From: Heterotrichella gracilis
Taxonomy: Eukaryota > Sar > Xanthophyceae > Tribonematales > Xanthonemataceae
Assembly (NCBI GenBank): GCA_032358255.1
Contig: JAULBX010032367.1
Location: forward strand, 98,548 to 162,547
Direction: 5' to 3'
DNA: 64,000 nt
The notes under the pieces are model-generated. The model saw nothing but the letters and a program-made list of their open reading frames with translations, ran no database searches and was not told the origin of the DNA. Made by a program: the position numbers and the translations under genes. Positions 11,888 to 24,036 of this stretch are shown piece by piece (positions within the stretch are counted from its first letter, which is position 1; every line of letters starts with the position of its first letter).

Positions 11888-14800
11888 ATGGGGACGAAAG
11901 TGAGAAACTGGTTCGCCGGCGCAATGGCCCAGAAACCAAGGAGGCCTGCAAAAGCCCGGGCACTCCTTGCCACCGCAGCCTGTGCTGCATTGGTCCTGGG
12001 CCTCCTGCTTGTGTACCAGTTCAGACAGGTAGGCCTTCACCCTCCCTTTGGGCGACAGCTGATTTAGCAACCTGTACCATTGTGTATTTTGCAGTGGTGC
12101 ACTGTGAGACAGGGGTTGCCAGTGCAGGGTTTGACAGGGACGAGCCAGGTGCTCTCTATGCGGTCCGTAGTGCCTGTGGAAATAGCCGAGCGCTGTGGTG
12201 GCACCCGGGGCACGTGGTGTGCAAGCTTCCTAAGCCAAAGAACCTTGCCTTGGAAGGTAGAGCCCGCCCACAAAGTGCAGTGTTGGACCCATCTCCGCAT
12301 GTGCCACGCCCACACACCTGTGACATTAGGGTTTAGCCTGCGCCTGCCTGCGGCAAGGGTTTCTGCTGCTGGCGCAACGCACTGCAGATATTACGCCAAG
12401 GGGGGGGTTACCGTGGTAATAGTCAGTAGCTACACCGAGGGCCTCTCCATCACTTTGAATCCAGTGTACTTGCGTTGGGCAAACCTGTAATTTCAAGCGC
12501 TTGAGGGGTTGCAGTTAAGGCACAGTACACATTACCACCCAAGCAATGCTTTTCAGCTGACCCATGCCCGCGTCCTGCAGCCAGTTCCCCGGGGCTCCAA
12601 GCGCTGCCCAGGGGATTGCAACGGCAACGGCGTGTGTGATGCAGACCATGGAATCTGCATGTGCCCAGCAGGTGAGTTGCAGATCTCTGCTCACGCACTT
12701 CCATGTGAAAGTTTCCTCCACCCTATTTCATTACATGCAGGCCGCTGGAGGGATTTATCCACAAAATTACATGGCCCACATACCCCTAGTACTGCATACA
12801 TGTGAATTAGTCACTATGATTCAGTCACCATCTCAGTTAATTACATGGTCATACTATTTCAGTTTGTTGTTTATTTTGACAACGATGACCATGTACCACC
12901 CAATGAGATTCGCCACATGTGGCCAAGATTGCTGCTGGTGCATGCAGGCTTCACGGGAGACAGCTGCTCTGAAGTGCAGGAGCGGCCATGCACACACCGA
13001 CACCGCACCACAGGCGCAATCCCCGCACGCCACCCCAAGGATCCCTACAGTGAACCCGGCATGACGGAGTCTAGCTGTGGAGGTGGGCGCATGGTCGTAA
13101 CCATCCTTGCCTGGTTTCAGGATTTGAAATTTAATGGCCATATTATCATTTTTGTTGTTATTTATTATTATAAATATTATATGAATTCATTAATGTAATC
13201 AATACTGTCGTCAGTTACGTGCGATCCAGCAATACAGCAAGGTAGGCAGCGTGCCGTACATGCCCCCCGCCAGCCAGCCCTGTCCTGGCACGGTATTTCA
13301 AGCGCTGTTTGCAAATCGCCATGCAGGTGTGTGCGACAATGACATTGCAGCCTGTTTCTGCAACGGGACTTATGGCAGGGTCACCGAGGAGGGCTCAAAT
13401 GTGGTGCAGCGGCGGGGGCGCCCTATGATCGGCAGGTGCAATCCCAAACATGTAAGTGCAGCGCATGGAGGTCTAGTGTTGTAATTGGAGCCTGATTGCT
13501 CAGGAATAGCAGCTGAAGCAACAAAGCACGTGCATCTCATCAGCATGTGTGGTTCCTTGACCTCGTTGTATATATATGCGTCCACGGGCCAAGTTGGATT
13601 ACGCATCTCACACTTGATCAATTGCAATCCCACACAAAATTGCCCACATCTCAATACTGACACACAATGAAATAATTGCTGGCATGTGCCCCACAAAATC
13701 CCGGCGTAATGCACATCGCCATCATGCCATGCCATGCCTCCTGCTGGTCTGATCCTCCTCTCAACTGCCTGCCAGGCGCCCGACGGCAGGGAGATGCACT
13801 GGGGCGGCCTCAGTTATGACGACCTGTTTGGGCCCCAGGGATGGTGCATGTCGGACCAGCCGGTGCATAAGTGCGTGACCCTAAACCCTAAACGGAACCC
13901 AACACCCAAATCCTGAGCAGTGCATGGCAGGGCACTAGTGCATGTGCCTGTTGCAGCACCTGGTACCATGGCTTCACTCAACTGACATGTGGCGCGCATG
14001 TTGCCACCTCTAAAGCTGTCCACTCAAATGCAATTGTTTATACAATGAGTCCGTTCCCAAATTGAAGGTAAAAATTAATCTTATGTGGCAATGTTTACAT
14101 GTATCTGCAGGTGTGAGTGCATACTTGACGGCTACCACGGCGAGCTGTGCGACGTGCTGTCTGAGCAGGTGTGCATGAACCAGTGCACGGGGCACGGGGA
14201 GTGCAACCTGGGGTTCTGCCAGTGCCACAAGGGGTGGTACGGTACGGACTGCTCACGCAAGGTGGCGGGGCAGCCCATGGAGCCAGGTGGGGTGGGGATT
14301 GTGGGGATTAATGGGTGGGCGGTGGGTGGCTGTAGTTGCCAACGCCGTGGTTTCTAAAGCGTTTGGCGTAGTGATGGTGTTGCACTGTGCGCCTTGGCAT
14401 AAAACCAATGGTTGCTATGAGTGCATGTGCAAGGATGTGCTTCAAGTGCGTGCGCATTTGCCCACATGTACATTCCAGCAGAGTGCCTACCATGTCACTA
14501 AGGTGGGGGGTATTGTGCACAGGAGGGTGTTGCCCCCTCCTCTTTGGCGCATTCCTCCTCAAAGACCGGCAGACAGGATGTTGTAATGTTATATACTTTA
14601 CCGACTGTTATATAATATGATGTATTTTATTATTTTTCCAATATTCTGATCTGCTGAGGAAGATTGCCTATTTGGCCGCAGGGCTGCATGAGGAAGCCCG
14701 CCCCTGGCTGCGTGACGTGGTGCGCAACCCCGCTGAGGTGGCGAGGGAGGCGGGGGCCAAGCGGCAGCGCCCCCTGGTGTATGTGTACGACATGCCGCCG

Positions 14801-17800
14801 GAATTCAACTCGCAGCTGCTGCAGTACAGGTGGGTAATGCGGAGCTTGAAGTGCAAGTAGGCTTGGTGTCGTCTTTCTTTGGCAGCTCTTCTGGGTGATT
14901 GTTATCATAACTGTGATGTAATTGTAGATTGGTGTTGATATTGGTACTGGTATTGGTATTAATGTCCTCCTATGATGTACTTGTTTTATTTGGATTGGTG
15001 ATTGTGATATTTCTGACAGCACGCCCACACCGCACGCCAGCTAAAACCCTACTGCTGCCAACAAGCCATTACAGCGGGTTTTTGTTGACAGGCCTTTACC
15101 CTGTTCCTCCTCTGCCCGCAGGATCCTGGGTTACGAGTGCACGCACCGCCAGTACGGCGCCGAGAACGACACCAACTTCATGTACACCAGCTATGCGCTG
15201 GAGACGCACCTGCACGAGGCAATGCTGCAGGTGGGGAGGTGTGGGGGATGCTGCATGGTTAAAGGGCATGTTGCAGCTGTGGAGGGAGGGGTAGGGGGTA
15301 GTTCCAGCCTCTTGGTCTGGGTGCCTTTTGTATTGTGCAATCGCAACCCTGTGTGGAATGGAGGCAGTGGCTTGATGATGCTGAATTGTGGTGAGGCATA
15401 GGCAGCAATAAAGAGCACATTACATACCCTAGCATAAACCCTAACAGAGAAGCCGTGCGCAGAGCGACCACCGCACCTTTGACCCCTCTGAGGCCGACTT
15501 CTTCTACGTGCCTGTGTACATGGCGTGCCTCATCAACCCGGTGCTGGGATGGGCAGACTACCCGTGGTACTACGCACCGGGAGGTAAGCGGCACACAGGG
15601 GCCAGGATGTTGAAGGTTGGCTAAGGAAGTAATACATTCGTTTCATTTTTGTTACTCTTAGGATGAATCGTCTTCTAAGCACGGGCAGGCCTATATGGGT
15701 GTGGAGGAAAAATGCCTTTTAAATGGTGTATCTCACAGGGTGAACCATCTTTGACCATGTCCTGCCAATGCGCGCCACATGGCCCCCATCGATATAGGAC
15801 CCACCCACATGGCCCCCACATGTTCCCCCCATTTGTGCAGTATTTGAGGGTCCCCGCTCCATGCACGCCTCCAACCTGCTGTATGAGGCGCAGCGCTGGA
15901 TCAGCACACAGCACCCCTGGTGGAACCGGCGGGGAGGCAGGGACCACATCTGGTATATGCCGCACGATGAGGGCCCATGCTATGCACCAGCCGTCATTCG
16001 CCCCTCAATCATCCTGTCGCACTGGGGCAGGTAGGCTGGGTTTTGCGTGCTTTGGGGTGGGGTGGGGGGTGGGGGTGGAGGTGGGTGCCTTGGAGTGGTG
16101 TAAATGTACAATAATATATTATTGTTGTCAGGAGGACTTTGATATATCATAGTAATATATTAAAGTCCTCCTGTTGTTGTGTTGTAATCCCAAGGAAATA
16201 CTACATTCCTTACTTTCAATAGGGAAATCCCACGATATATATCAGAACCGTTAGGGGCAATTGATACTTAGTTAAAATACTTATATTCCATGGCAGGGCA
16301 GTTTCACAAGCTCATGAACACACTTGCATTGCCCCCTCAGGAAGGAGCTTGACCACCACTCCGACACCGGCTACTGGCTGGACAAGTACGACTGGGAGTA
16401 CCAGAGCGAGGAGTACGAGCCGCAGGGATGGAGGCAGCGCCTGGGCAGGTTCCCGTGCTATGACCCGGTCAAGGTGAGGCCAGGCAGTCACGATCACATG
16501 AGGGGCTGAGTGCTGGGGTTTTGGGTCATACATGGGTGCGCATGTAGTCCCGCATGTGCGCTGCACATTGTCAACGGTAATAAGATAATACTATTTGTCA
16601 TGTTCGTACCCTTGGCACCATGTGCTGGCAGCAGGCGCCCTAATCGGTGGCCATTAATCTGTCATAATAACTTATTGGCCCCTAGCGGGAGGATACAATA
16701 ACCAGCAAAATGTTGTCGTGATGCATGGATCCCAAACTCTTTGCATCATTTCCTATATGAAGTATATAGTCGTGCACACTTGTTGTCCCCGCCCATTGGG
16801 CAGGAGCTCATCACCACAAACCTCAACCCACCCCACCCCTACCTCCACAGCATGCGCATGGGCCCATTGTCGTCGCATTGTACATAAAACTGTTCACATG
16901 CGGTATTCCCCACAATGGTGCGAGCGTCAAAACTCCTCTCAGATATTTAATCTCGTTCCTTTTCCCCTTGCCAGGACCTCATCATCCCGGGCTTCAAACC
17001 CCCCTACCACTACGCCCACAGCGTGCTCATGGGGTCAGCAGGCAGCCCCGAGGACTATGACCCCAGCCGCACCATACTGCTGTTCCTGCGGGGCGACGTG
17101 GGCAAGGGGCGCAAGTGGCCCTACAGCAGGCGCATCCGCCAGCGCCTGGTTGAGCTGTCGCAGACGCACAACTGGACCGGGAAGTACAACATTCAGGTAG
17201 GTGGGAACCCTGTGGCAGCGGCATGCTTGCGTCAAGGGTCACCCCACATTTCCAGGAGTGGTTATTAAACGAGCTGTGGCGCATGCTGTGTGAGTGTGAA
17301 GTGCTTCAGATGCACAGGTAAGAAACAGTAGGAAGAAGGACCTTGCCATCAGAGGGTTGCACTGGCGCCTGACAGGGACTTGGGAACAAGAGGAGTGCAC
17401 GGCGTGCGTTGTCATTGAGGATGTGTCCCACCAGGGACGCGCAAGTGACTGTGACTGTGCCGTGCAGGTGGGCGAGACTGAGGATGTTCCTGGTGACTAC
17501 AGCGTGCTGCTGAGCAACTCACTGTTCTGCGCTGTGGTGCCAGGTGCGAGTGAATCTGCGGCAAAGTTGCAACTCAAAACCCCTAAACGTGACCAGTGGT
17601 GACCTTAAAATTTCTGATGCGTTGAAATTCTGACGAATCGTGCATGGCCTGGGGATGGAGGCCCGGAGATTGGTGGGCTGGGGAGGGTGACATGCGGAAT
17701 TATCTACAGGTCCCTTGTGCACATCAACAGCCAGCGGGTCCGGCCATGGTGCAGGTGACGGTTTCAGCATGCGGCTGGAGGACGCCATGCTGCACGGGTG

Positions 17801-18347
17801 CCTGCCAGTCATCATCATGGACCAGGTGGATGCGGTTTTTGAGACGATCTTGGACTTTGATTCCTTTGCAGTGCGGGTGGCGGAGGGGGAGCTGACTCGC
17901 CTGCCTGAGATACTGCTGGGCGTGCCCTACCGGCGGCTGAGGGACATGCAGCGGGCCATGACCAAAGTCTGGCACAGGTGGGGTGGGGGCGGGAAGGCAG
18001 CATGGCAGTAGGGTGGGAAGGCAGCATGGCACAACGTTGTACTTTTGCGATGCTGGAACTGGTGGATTTCTCACCATTATGTAGCACTGCTGGCCGCCAT
18101 TGCAGGCTAGTGCATTGGAGGCTTTCCTTGGATGAGTTTTAATCGGTGGCAATTTTACTCTTGCAGGTTCCTGTACGCAACCACACCAGGGCTGCAGAAT
18201 GCACTCAAGGAAGCACAGAGTGCCAAGCGGCGGCCTCCCAACTCGTGGCCCGAGGTTCAGAAGCGGTTTGAGGGAGATTTTGCAGCTGATGATGCCTTCC
18301 ACACCATCATGCAATGGCTGCACAGTAGGATATCCGCCACACGGTGA
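11888..18347 (+). CDS. Exostosin-family (GT47) glycosyltransferase with EGF-like repeats
   Basis: A predicted Golgi type II membrane enzyme of 743 residues. Exons: 11888-12028, 12557-12671, 12948-13082, 13215-13241, 13327-13451, 13776-13870, 14111-14286, 14682-14829, 15122-15230, 15448-15583, 15841-16030, 16341-16473, 16975-17196, 17468-17543, 17755-17977, 18167-18347; all phases close. The N-terminus has basic residues then a signal-anchor (LVLGLLLVYQF). Next come Cys-rich EGF-like modules: CPGDCNGNGVCD...CMCPAGFTGDSC, GVCDNDIAACFCNGTYG, and CMNQCTGHGECNLGFCQCHKGWYG. The exostosin domain follows, from RPLVYVYDMPPEFN through DFFYVPVYM, DHIWYMPHDEG, RTILLFLRGDVG, and FSMRLEDAMLHGCLPVIIMD to the C-terminus. 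GT47 enzymes transfer sugars to cell-wall or matrix glycans; the substrate cannot be told from sequence. EGF-exostosin fusions are known in green algae. ATG 11888 was chosen; an in-frame ATG at 11924 would also keep the anchor. Confidence 0.93.
13879..13893. repeat. Telomere-like repeat just inside a GT47 intron
   Basis: Two CCCTAAA units begin about nine bases after the donor at 13871, in the C-rich orientation relative to the gene. Confidence 0.8.
16129..16173. repeat. Intronic inverted repeat (hairpin)
   Basis: The 12-base arm at 16129-16140 (CAGGAGGACTTT) is repeated as its exact reverse complement at 16162-16173, and the AT-rich interior (ATATAT on both sides) can extend the stem to about 18 pairs. 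It lies in the GT47 intron 16031-16340. It could be a hairpin, a degenerate MITE or a small-RNA precursor. Confidence 0.85.
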
Positions 18348-19418
18348 CTGCAACACTTGCAGCAGTTACTGTCAGCCTGAGCCGGGCTGCCAACTGTTGT
18401 TGCTTGCCCGTCCATGGTGTATTATACTTATTATTAGACTTACTATTATTAAGCTAAGTACTCGTTCTGACATTTATATATTCAGTTGTTCAACGTTGCA
18501 CATCTGAGATTTATAAAGGTTCATTAATCTTTATGAATTTTGGTGTGACATTCCAGTTGAAGTTTGGTTTCATATTGAAAATGGCATAGTTTCAAACTTT
18601 GAGAGCCTTATTAGCGTCTGCGTTTTTTGCTGCCACTGGCACTCGCGCTCGCTATCAAAATGTTCAACAATAAATGTCATTGCCAACGGTACAACAGTAG
18701 TTGATATTATCTTCGTACTATCATTTGCTTCCCAGTGGTCCTTAGCAACTTCAATGAGACAGTATTACATTGTGGGCACAGTGACTGTGACGTGCATTTA
18801 CCCATTAATTTCAAATTAGTAATGGGTAAGGGGCACAGGCATAAGTCAATCTGTTTACTGCGCGAGTGCTGAGTCTAACTTGGTGAACTGTACCCTGGGG
18901 CCAATGCGTTACCCAGCTGCTGCATTATGCAATAAAAATTACGATGATTTATGTCATTTTTCATACACCGTCTGAATCGTCAAAAACGTACTGTAACGAA
19001 CAACAGCAAGGCCTGACATACAGCAATCTGCCTGTAGCCCAGTTAGCATGCTCTTGAAAGTGGCTCAGAAATGATATCCAAACTCTGACAAAGCCACAAA
19101 TGTCATAATGCAGCACGGCGCGGGATTGCAAAATGGCTAGGGACGGTAGAAAGACGGCCAAATGACCAGCTCATAAAGCGATGACAGCATGGCTGGAGTT
19201 GCCTTTCTCTGTAACTGTAGATCATACCGGGAAGCAGATATGCGTAACACATAGAAGAAGACAAAGCATGCTGGTTGCTTGGCAAGTGACTTTGAGGAAA
19301 AATGGCAACCAGCAGTTTGAAACCGGTGATACCACTATGCCTGGACACTCAGCATGTTGCTCTTCACAAACTCCATGCACAGTGCCAGCTGGTAGGCGCT
19401 GCACTGTAGCCCTTCAAT
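18348..19418. other. Convergent 3' intergenic region
   Basis: About 1.1 kb between the ends of two convergent genes. It is AT-richer than its surroundings (for example 18415-18545) and has no coding signal I trust. It should contain both 3' UTRs. Confidence 0.5.
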
Positions 19419-21296
19419 CTAATAATTGCCCACGCTGAATCGCTCATTCAGGGTGGGCTTGCGAGCTGAGCGGTTGGGGTTGTGCCCTGTCTCGTAGTCC
19501 ATACGCAGCTGCAAAGGCACCCCAGCAGTCAGCAAACCAACAACCACAACGCACAAGGTCAATCCTCCGCAACAGTGGATGGACCAAACGAACAAACGAA
19601 GGGCAAGCTGCCATGCATCCGGCAAATGAGAACACAACACGGCAGCTGCTCACCAGTCCAGGTGCATTCCCTGCAGTTGGCATGACGGGTTGGGCTGGTC
19701 GCTGCTGGCCCCGTCCTCTGCCTTGGTTAGCCCCGCCCTGCACACACGCACTGCGCTTGAGCTTGTGCCATTCCCAACTCCCAACTTGACAACTGACATG
19801 CAGCACACGCGATAATGGCTGTACAAGTCAGAACAACAGGCAGTGCCAACTGGCCCAGAGCAAGGCCATGCAAGACCTACCGTGCGTGGCGGCTCATTGG
19901 GTATCGTCACAAGAACCTCTGGCTGGAAAAATGTGGCGGCATTATCACGGGGGGCATATCCCCCTCGCGTCGCCCCCCTGCCGGACGCCATGCCGCCGCG
20001 CGCTGGCCCCCGCCCGGCTGCAGGCCTCCCGCGGGCCACGGCCGGCGCTTGCACCCTGCCATAGTCCACAGCTGGCCCTTGGCCCCTCCCACGGCCGCGC
20101 ACTGCCTGCACCGGCCGCACTGCCTGGACAGGCCGCACCTGCACCGGCCTGGCCCTGCACAAGGGTTTAGGGTTGGGTTAGGGTAAGAGACAGGGTCATG
20201 GTTGGGGTTTGTTGTGTGATGTGACGGTGGGCAGCACGCCCGCTCTAGCAAAGAGCAGCATATGACGTACAACAAGCGCTGTGTTGATTGTCGTGCAGGC
20301 ACAGGTGACATGTGTTGACCTGCAGGTGGAACTGCACGCCAACAGGAAAAGCAGACCAGGCAGGCCATGCACGACAGTGGGCTCACCCTGCAGCTCCAGC
20401 TCGCTTGGAGACGCCTCCACCCCTGGTTGCCAGCTTGTTCCCTGGCCTCACTGCCAGTGGCCTGGTGGCGCCCCGCCTGGCGGCCAGTGGCCTGCCGCCC
20501 CTTTGAACCGGCACTGCCTGCTGCACACAAGACACAGGTGGTGTTTCAAGGCAATGAAACACAAAAGCAGTTTTAAAATCCATGTTACAAGCGCAGAATG
20601 CAGAGGTGAGCGCAGCCAAATGCCAAACACGTGCTGCAATGGACCTTCAGTGCTACCCATCTTGTATTGCCCCTCCACCGCTGCAGAGAAAGCTGGCCAT
20701 TCCTGCCAACTGATGCGTACCTGTTTGGTTTGCTGGGGTTGAGTTCTGCCACCACGGCCTGCCTTGAGCCCTCCTCGTGCAGGTTTGGTCTGCCAGTAAG
20801 AACCCCATGTCAGATATTTCAGTGTATCCCATCAAAGCTCCACAGGCATGCAGGAAAGCGCTGGCAGGAGCTCCAGTCCGCTCCCCACAACAAGGTGCGT
20901 GTGGTGACTCCTTTCACTGGCTGTGCTATGTCTGAGGTGTCTGACAACGCCCTCAAAAGGGAAGACAAACAATGCAACAGACACTTTTTGGATGGGGGTA
21001 GGTCACCCTTGAATGGGCTTGCAAGCCTACTTCAACCTTGCTGCTACGCTAGAGTTCAAAGCGGAATTGAGGATACTGAACTGGAGAAGGTTGGATGGTG
21101 GCCCACAAAACAAGCCCTCCGAGCTTGATAGGTGGAGCTATTCCGAAACATTCTGCTGGAAGGGGGAACATACCGCAGCTGTGCGTCCTCCGGCCGGCTT
21201 AGCTCCAGACCCTTTGCTCCTGTTGGCTTTAATTATGTCGTCAAGAGACATTTCGAGCTTTTTGTCTGTAACATCCACCACCATTGCTGTCGCCAT
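19419..21296 (-). CDS. RGG-rich mRNA export adaptor with UAP56-binding motif (UIEF/ALY-type)
   Basis: The 256-residue model has exons 21296-21174, 20789-20721, 20517-20387, 20154-19881, 19737-19654 and 19508-19419, with all phases closing. Near the N-terminus is KLEMSLDDIIKANR, the UAP56-binding motif found in ALY/REF, UIF and plant UIEF export adaptors. The middle is rich in Arg/Gly (TKPARGGLKAGRGG, GRPAAGRGPARGG), typical of RNA binding. There is no RRM, which argues against ALY itself and for a UIF/UIEF-like adaptor linking mRNP to the TREX helicase UAP56 (inference from family knowledge). The C-terminus is distinctive: MDYETGHNPNRS then TLNERFSVGNY. An in-frame upstream ATG exists at 21455 without support. 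It shares a divergent promoter with the next gene. Confidence 0.75.
20161..20187. repeat. Telomere-like repeat abutting a 3' splice site
   Basis: A degenerate GGGTTTAGGG/GGGTTAGGG tract. In the sense of the minus-strand gene it reads CCCTAACCC..CCCTAAACCC and runs straight into the acceptor ttgtgcag of the exon starting at 20154, so it forms the polypyrimidine tract. Confidence 0.8.
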
Positions 21297-21920
21297 GTTT
21301 GGTGGAGAGGAAACGTCCCCCCCAAACCAGCCCTTGATGAACTGTAGGAGGGCTGAACCCACGAGGCTTTTCAAGCAAGCCTGGCTTCGGAGGTGGTTAC
21401 TTTCAAACAAAACAAGCCCCTTTTGACCTTCCCTCTGTGTTTGAAAGCAAGGCAATGCGTTGTTGTTTCTGGAATGGTCTACCAGTGGTGGGGACCGATT
21501 TCAAACCGACGCGAGGACGCAGTGTTTAACAAGCTGCCGGCACAGACCTTTGCCAAATTTGGCGGTTTTAAACCTCGTTGCTTTGGATGTTCTGTTGGGC
21601 CAACAAGTGCACTAGAGTACGAAATAGATTTCAAACATGGAATTTCAAATTTGTAATATTTACATAGTACCTGGTTGAAAACCAGCATTCTTCCAACCAA
21701 CACAACAACGGTTAAACAACCATCTTCGTCGCAGCTTATTGCTACCAGCTAACTGGTAGCACGTCCGGATATTCAGGGCCGCACAACAGGGAGCAGCAGT
21801 GCTTGCATCTCGTGACATAGCACTGGTGCCTGAGTCGTTATAGTGACTATCTGGTGGGGCTGGTGCACGTTTTGGAGTGCAACAACCGTCCCCTTGGGCT
21901 AGTGGTGGAGCTACGGTGTC
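21297..21920. promoter_or_regulatory. Divergent promoter region, export adaptor / CCDC174-like
   Basis: A 624-base gap between two divergent start codons. No TATA box or element is evident; the open frames here lack splice support. Confidence 0.45.
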
Positions 21921-23657
21921 ATGGCAGACAGCACAAAACTTCCCAGGAGTGGAGCAGAGTCATTGGGATGGCTCGCACAAAGCGCCGTCCCTGGGAAGAA
22001 GCAAAAGCTGATAGATGGTAAAGGCCATATGTCCTTGGTTATCAAGTCGTTTTCTGATAAACATAGTGTTGATTACTAGTGACTCAGATCAATCATGCAT
22101 ATATGCGTGCATTTGCTCAAAACCCTTGGTGTCGTCCCTTGTGTCCAAGACCCAGCTGTAGCATAATGCAGCTGCAGCACAGTGCCCGTATATGTTGGTA
22201 CGACTGCAACAAGGAGGTTCTGGTGAAGTGTGCGTATTGTGACCAAAGTACTGTTGTGCACACCCACTTGCAGGCGTTAGTGCGGGCAGCCTTGTGGAGA
22301 TGAAGGCACAGCTGTACAGGAAGCAGGAGGAAGCCAGGCTGGCCAAGGACGGCAGTGATCCACACGACAGCTCCAGGCAACGAGCCGGGCTGGAGATTGC
22401 TGGCACCAGCGGTCAGCGCAACAAGGGGGTGGAAGAGCGAGACAAACGAGACAGGCTGCAGCTCAAGGTACCTCCCACTCAAATAGACCTTACCCCTTGG
22501 CTGCGCCAACAACCCATCATCACTCTATTCCATTCTGTGCACCACTTCTGCGTGCTTCCCTCCGTGCGGGTGTGCGGGTGTTCCTTAAACCCTAAACCCT
22601 AAACTCCTCATGCGGCCCTGTTGCTCCTGCAGCCCACAGGCACGGACCGCACCGCTGAGTGCTACGCGGCCCTGGAGCGCAAGGCAGCCCTGTACGAGAA
22701 GCTGGCCAGGGGGCAGTTGGAGGACGATGATGAGAAGTATGACGTGGACTTCTTCCGCAAGGGGTACCTGGAGGACGAGGCGGGGCCTGGTCCGGGGTCT
22801 GTGCCCAGGCACGAGGTGGACAGCACAGGGGACGTGCTTGGAGGCTCAGGTAGGCAGGGACTATGCGTGATATATAGTATTGGGTGGTTGGTGCATGCAC
22901 TGCAATTGGTGGGTGGGTGCACGCATTCTTGTCCGGGATGGCCATGATCATGGGCGTTCAGGCAACACAGATCAGGCGTTTTGTCTTGCGTGCAAAGCGC
23001 CGCCCCTGCTGTCACCCCAGCATGGTATATGTGATGTGACGCATGTGATGATGCAAGTCACGGGATATCAATTGCTTGCGTGGTGTGTGCCGCAGGTGGC
23101 ATGATGTCATCTGACATGGCGCGTGAGCGCGAGCGGCGCGATTGGGAGGAGAGGGAGCGAGAGGAGCTGAGAGGGGCGGAGGAGCGGGAGAGGGAGCAGG
23201 ACAGGCGGATAGAGGTCGGTGGAGGTGCCGGCAGGGGAACAGGCAGACATGTGCATGGTAGAAACCATGGCACTGACATGTGGCAGCTGGCGCGACACAT
23301 TCATTTTGCCAAATGCTGTGGTGCAGGGGTACATGGCGTGTGGGCACAAGCGGATGCATTCCAGCTTGGCCACGCATGTAACAAATCACCATACGGCAAA
23401 CCATACCATCTGGACACGCATGTAACTGTGACCATGCTGCGCTGCAGGCTTTTGACCGTCTGGCCGAGGAAACGCGCGCTGCCAGGGAGCAGGCTGCTGC
23501 CCAGCGGCAGCGCACAGGGCAGGCGGAGGCAAAGAAGAGGGAGCGGCTGAAGAAGGAGTTTCTGAAGCAGCAGCTGGCACTGCTGGTACCCATGAGGGAG
23601 GGGAGGGGGCGCAAGGGCAAGGGCAAGGGGAAAGCGGTTGCGGCACCCGAGGGCTGA
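21921..23657 (+). CDS. CCDC174-like coiled-coil protein
   Basis: The 278-residue model has exons 21921-22017, 22274-22467, 22633-22849, 23096-23214 and 23448-23657; phases close. Features in order are a short N-terminus ending GWLAQSAVPGKKQK, a helix with VEMKAQLYRKQEEA, the family-like block ALERKAALYEKLARG with EKYDVDFFRKGYLEDE, a highly charged RERERRDWEEREREE helix, and a Lys-rich tail (KGKGKGK) that could be a nuclear signal. This arrangement resembles eukaryotic CCDC174 proteins (nuclear, linked to the exon-junction complex in animals). The assignment rests on motif resemblance, so the function is inferred. Confidence 0.65.
22585..22604. repeat. Telomere-like repeat near a 3' splice site
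   Basis: About 2.5 CCCTAAA units in the C-rich sense orientation, ending roughly 30 bases before the acceptor at 22632 of the CCDC174-like gene. Confidence 0.85.
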
Positions 23658-24036
23658 AGGGGCTGGACGCATCGGGGGTTGCATATAATGTTATCAAGCC
23701 TGTGGTTGCATGGCAGTTGATGCACGCAAATTGAAGATAGGATTTTGTATGGTCTTATGTTGACGTATTGCTTTGAAATTTTTATTGGCTTTGGCCATTG
23801 CCAAACAGTCTGGATGGCCCTGCTGGATGGCTATGAAATTGATTCAATAATAAATTAGAAGCCTTAGGCATGCCTGTCATTGGCAGGGGGTGTTCACTGG
23901 TGAACTCAACATTGAAATTGTAACAACTACCGTTCCCCAGCCACACCACACACACGGCCCTGGCTGCACAATGAACTCTGCCCCTCAACCCAGTCACAAT
24001 CACACATGCCTTCTGCCGCATGGATGCGTACGTTCG
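23658..24036. other. Convergent 3' intergenic region
   Basis: Holds the 3' UTRs of two convergent genes. I see nothing else in it. Confidence 0.4.

Noticed and set aside
21297-21455. Upstream in-frame ATG (21455) for the export adaptor
   Set aside because: The extra 53 residues lack the character of the family; the UAP56-binding motif normally lies close to the N-terminus, so ATG 21296 was preferred.
22105-22300. Open frames between CCDC174-like exons 1 and 2
   Set aside because: They lie wholly within a phased intron and have no homology signal.
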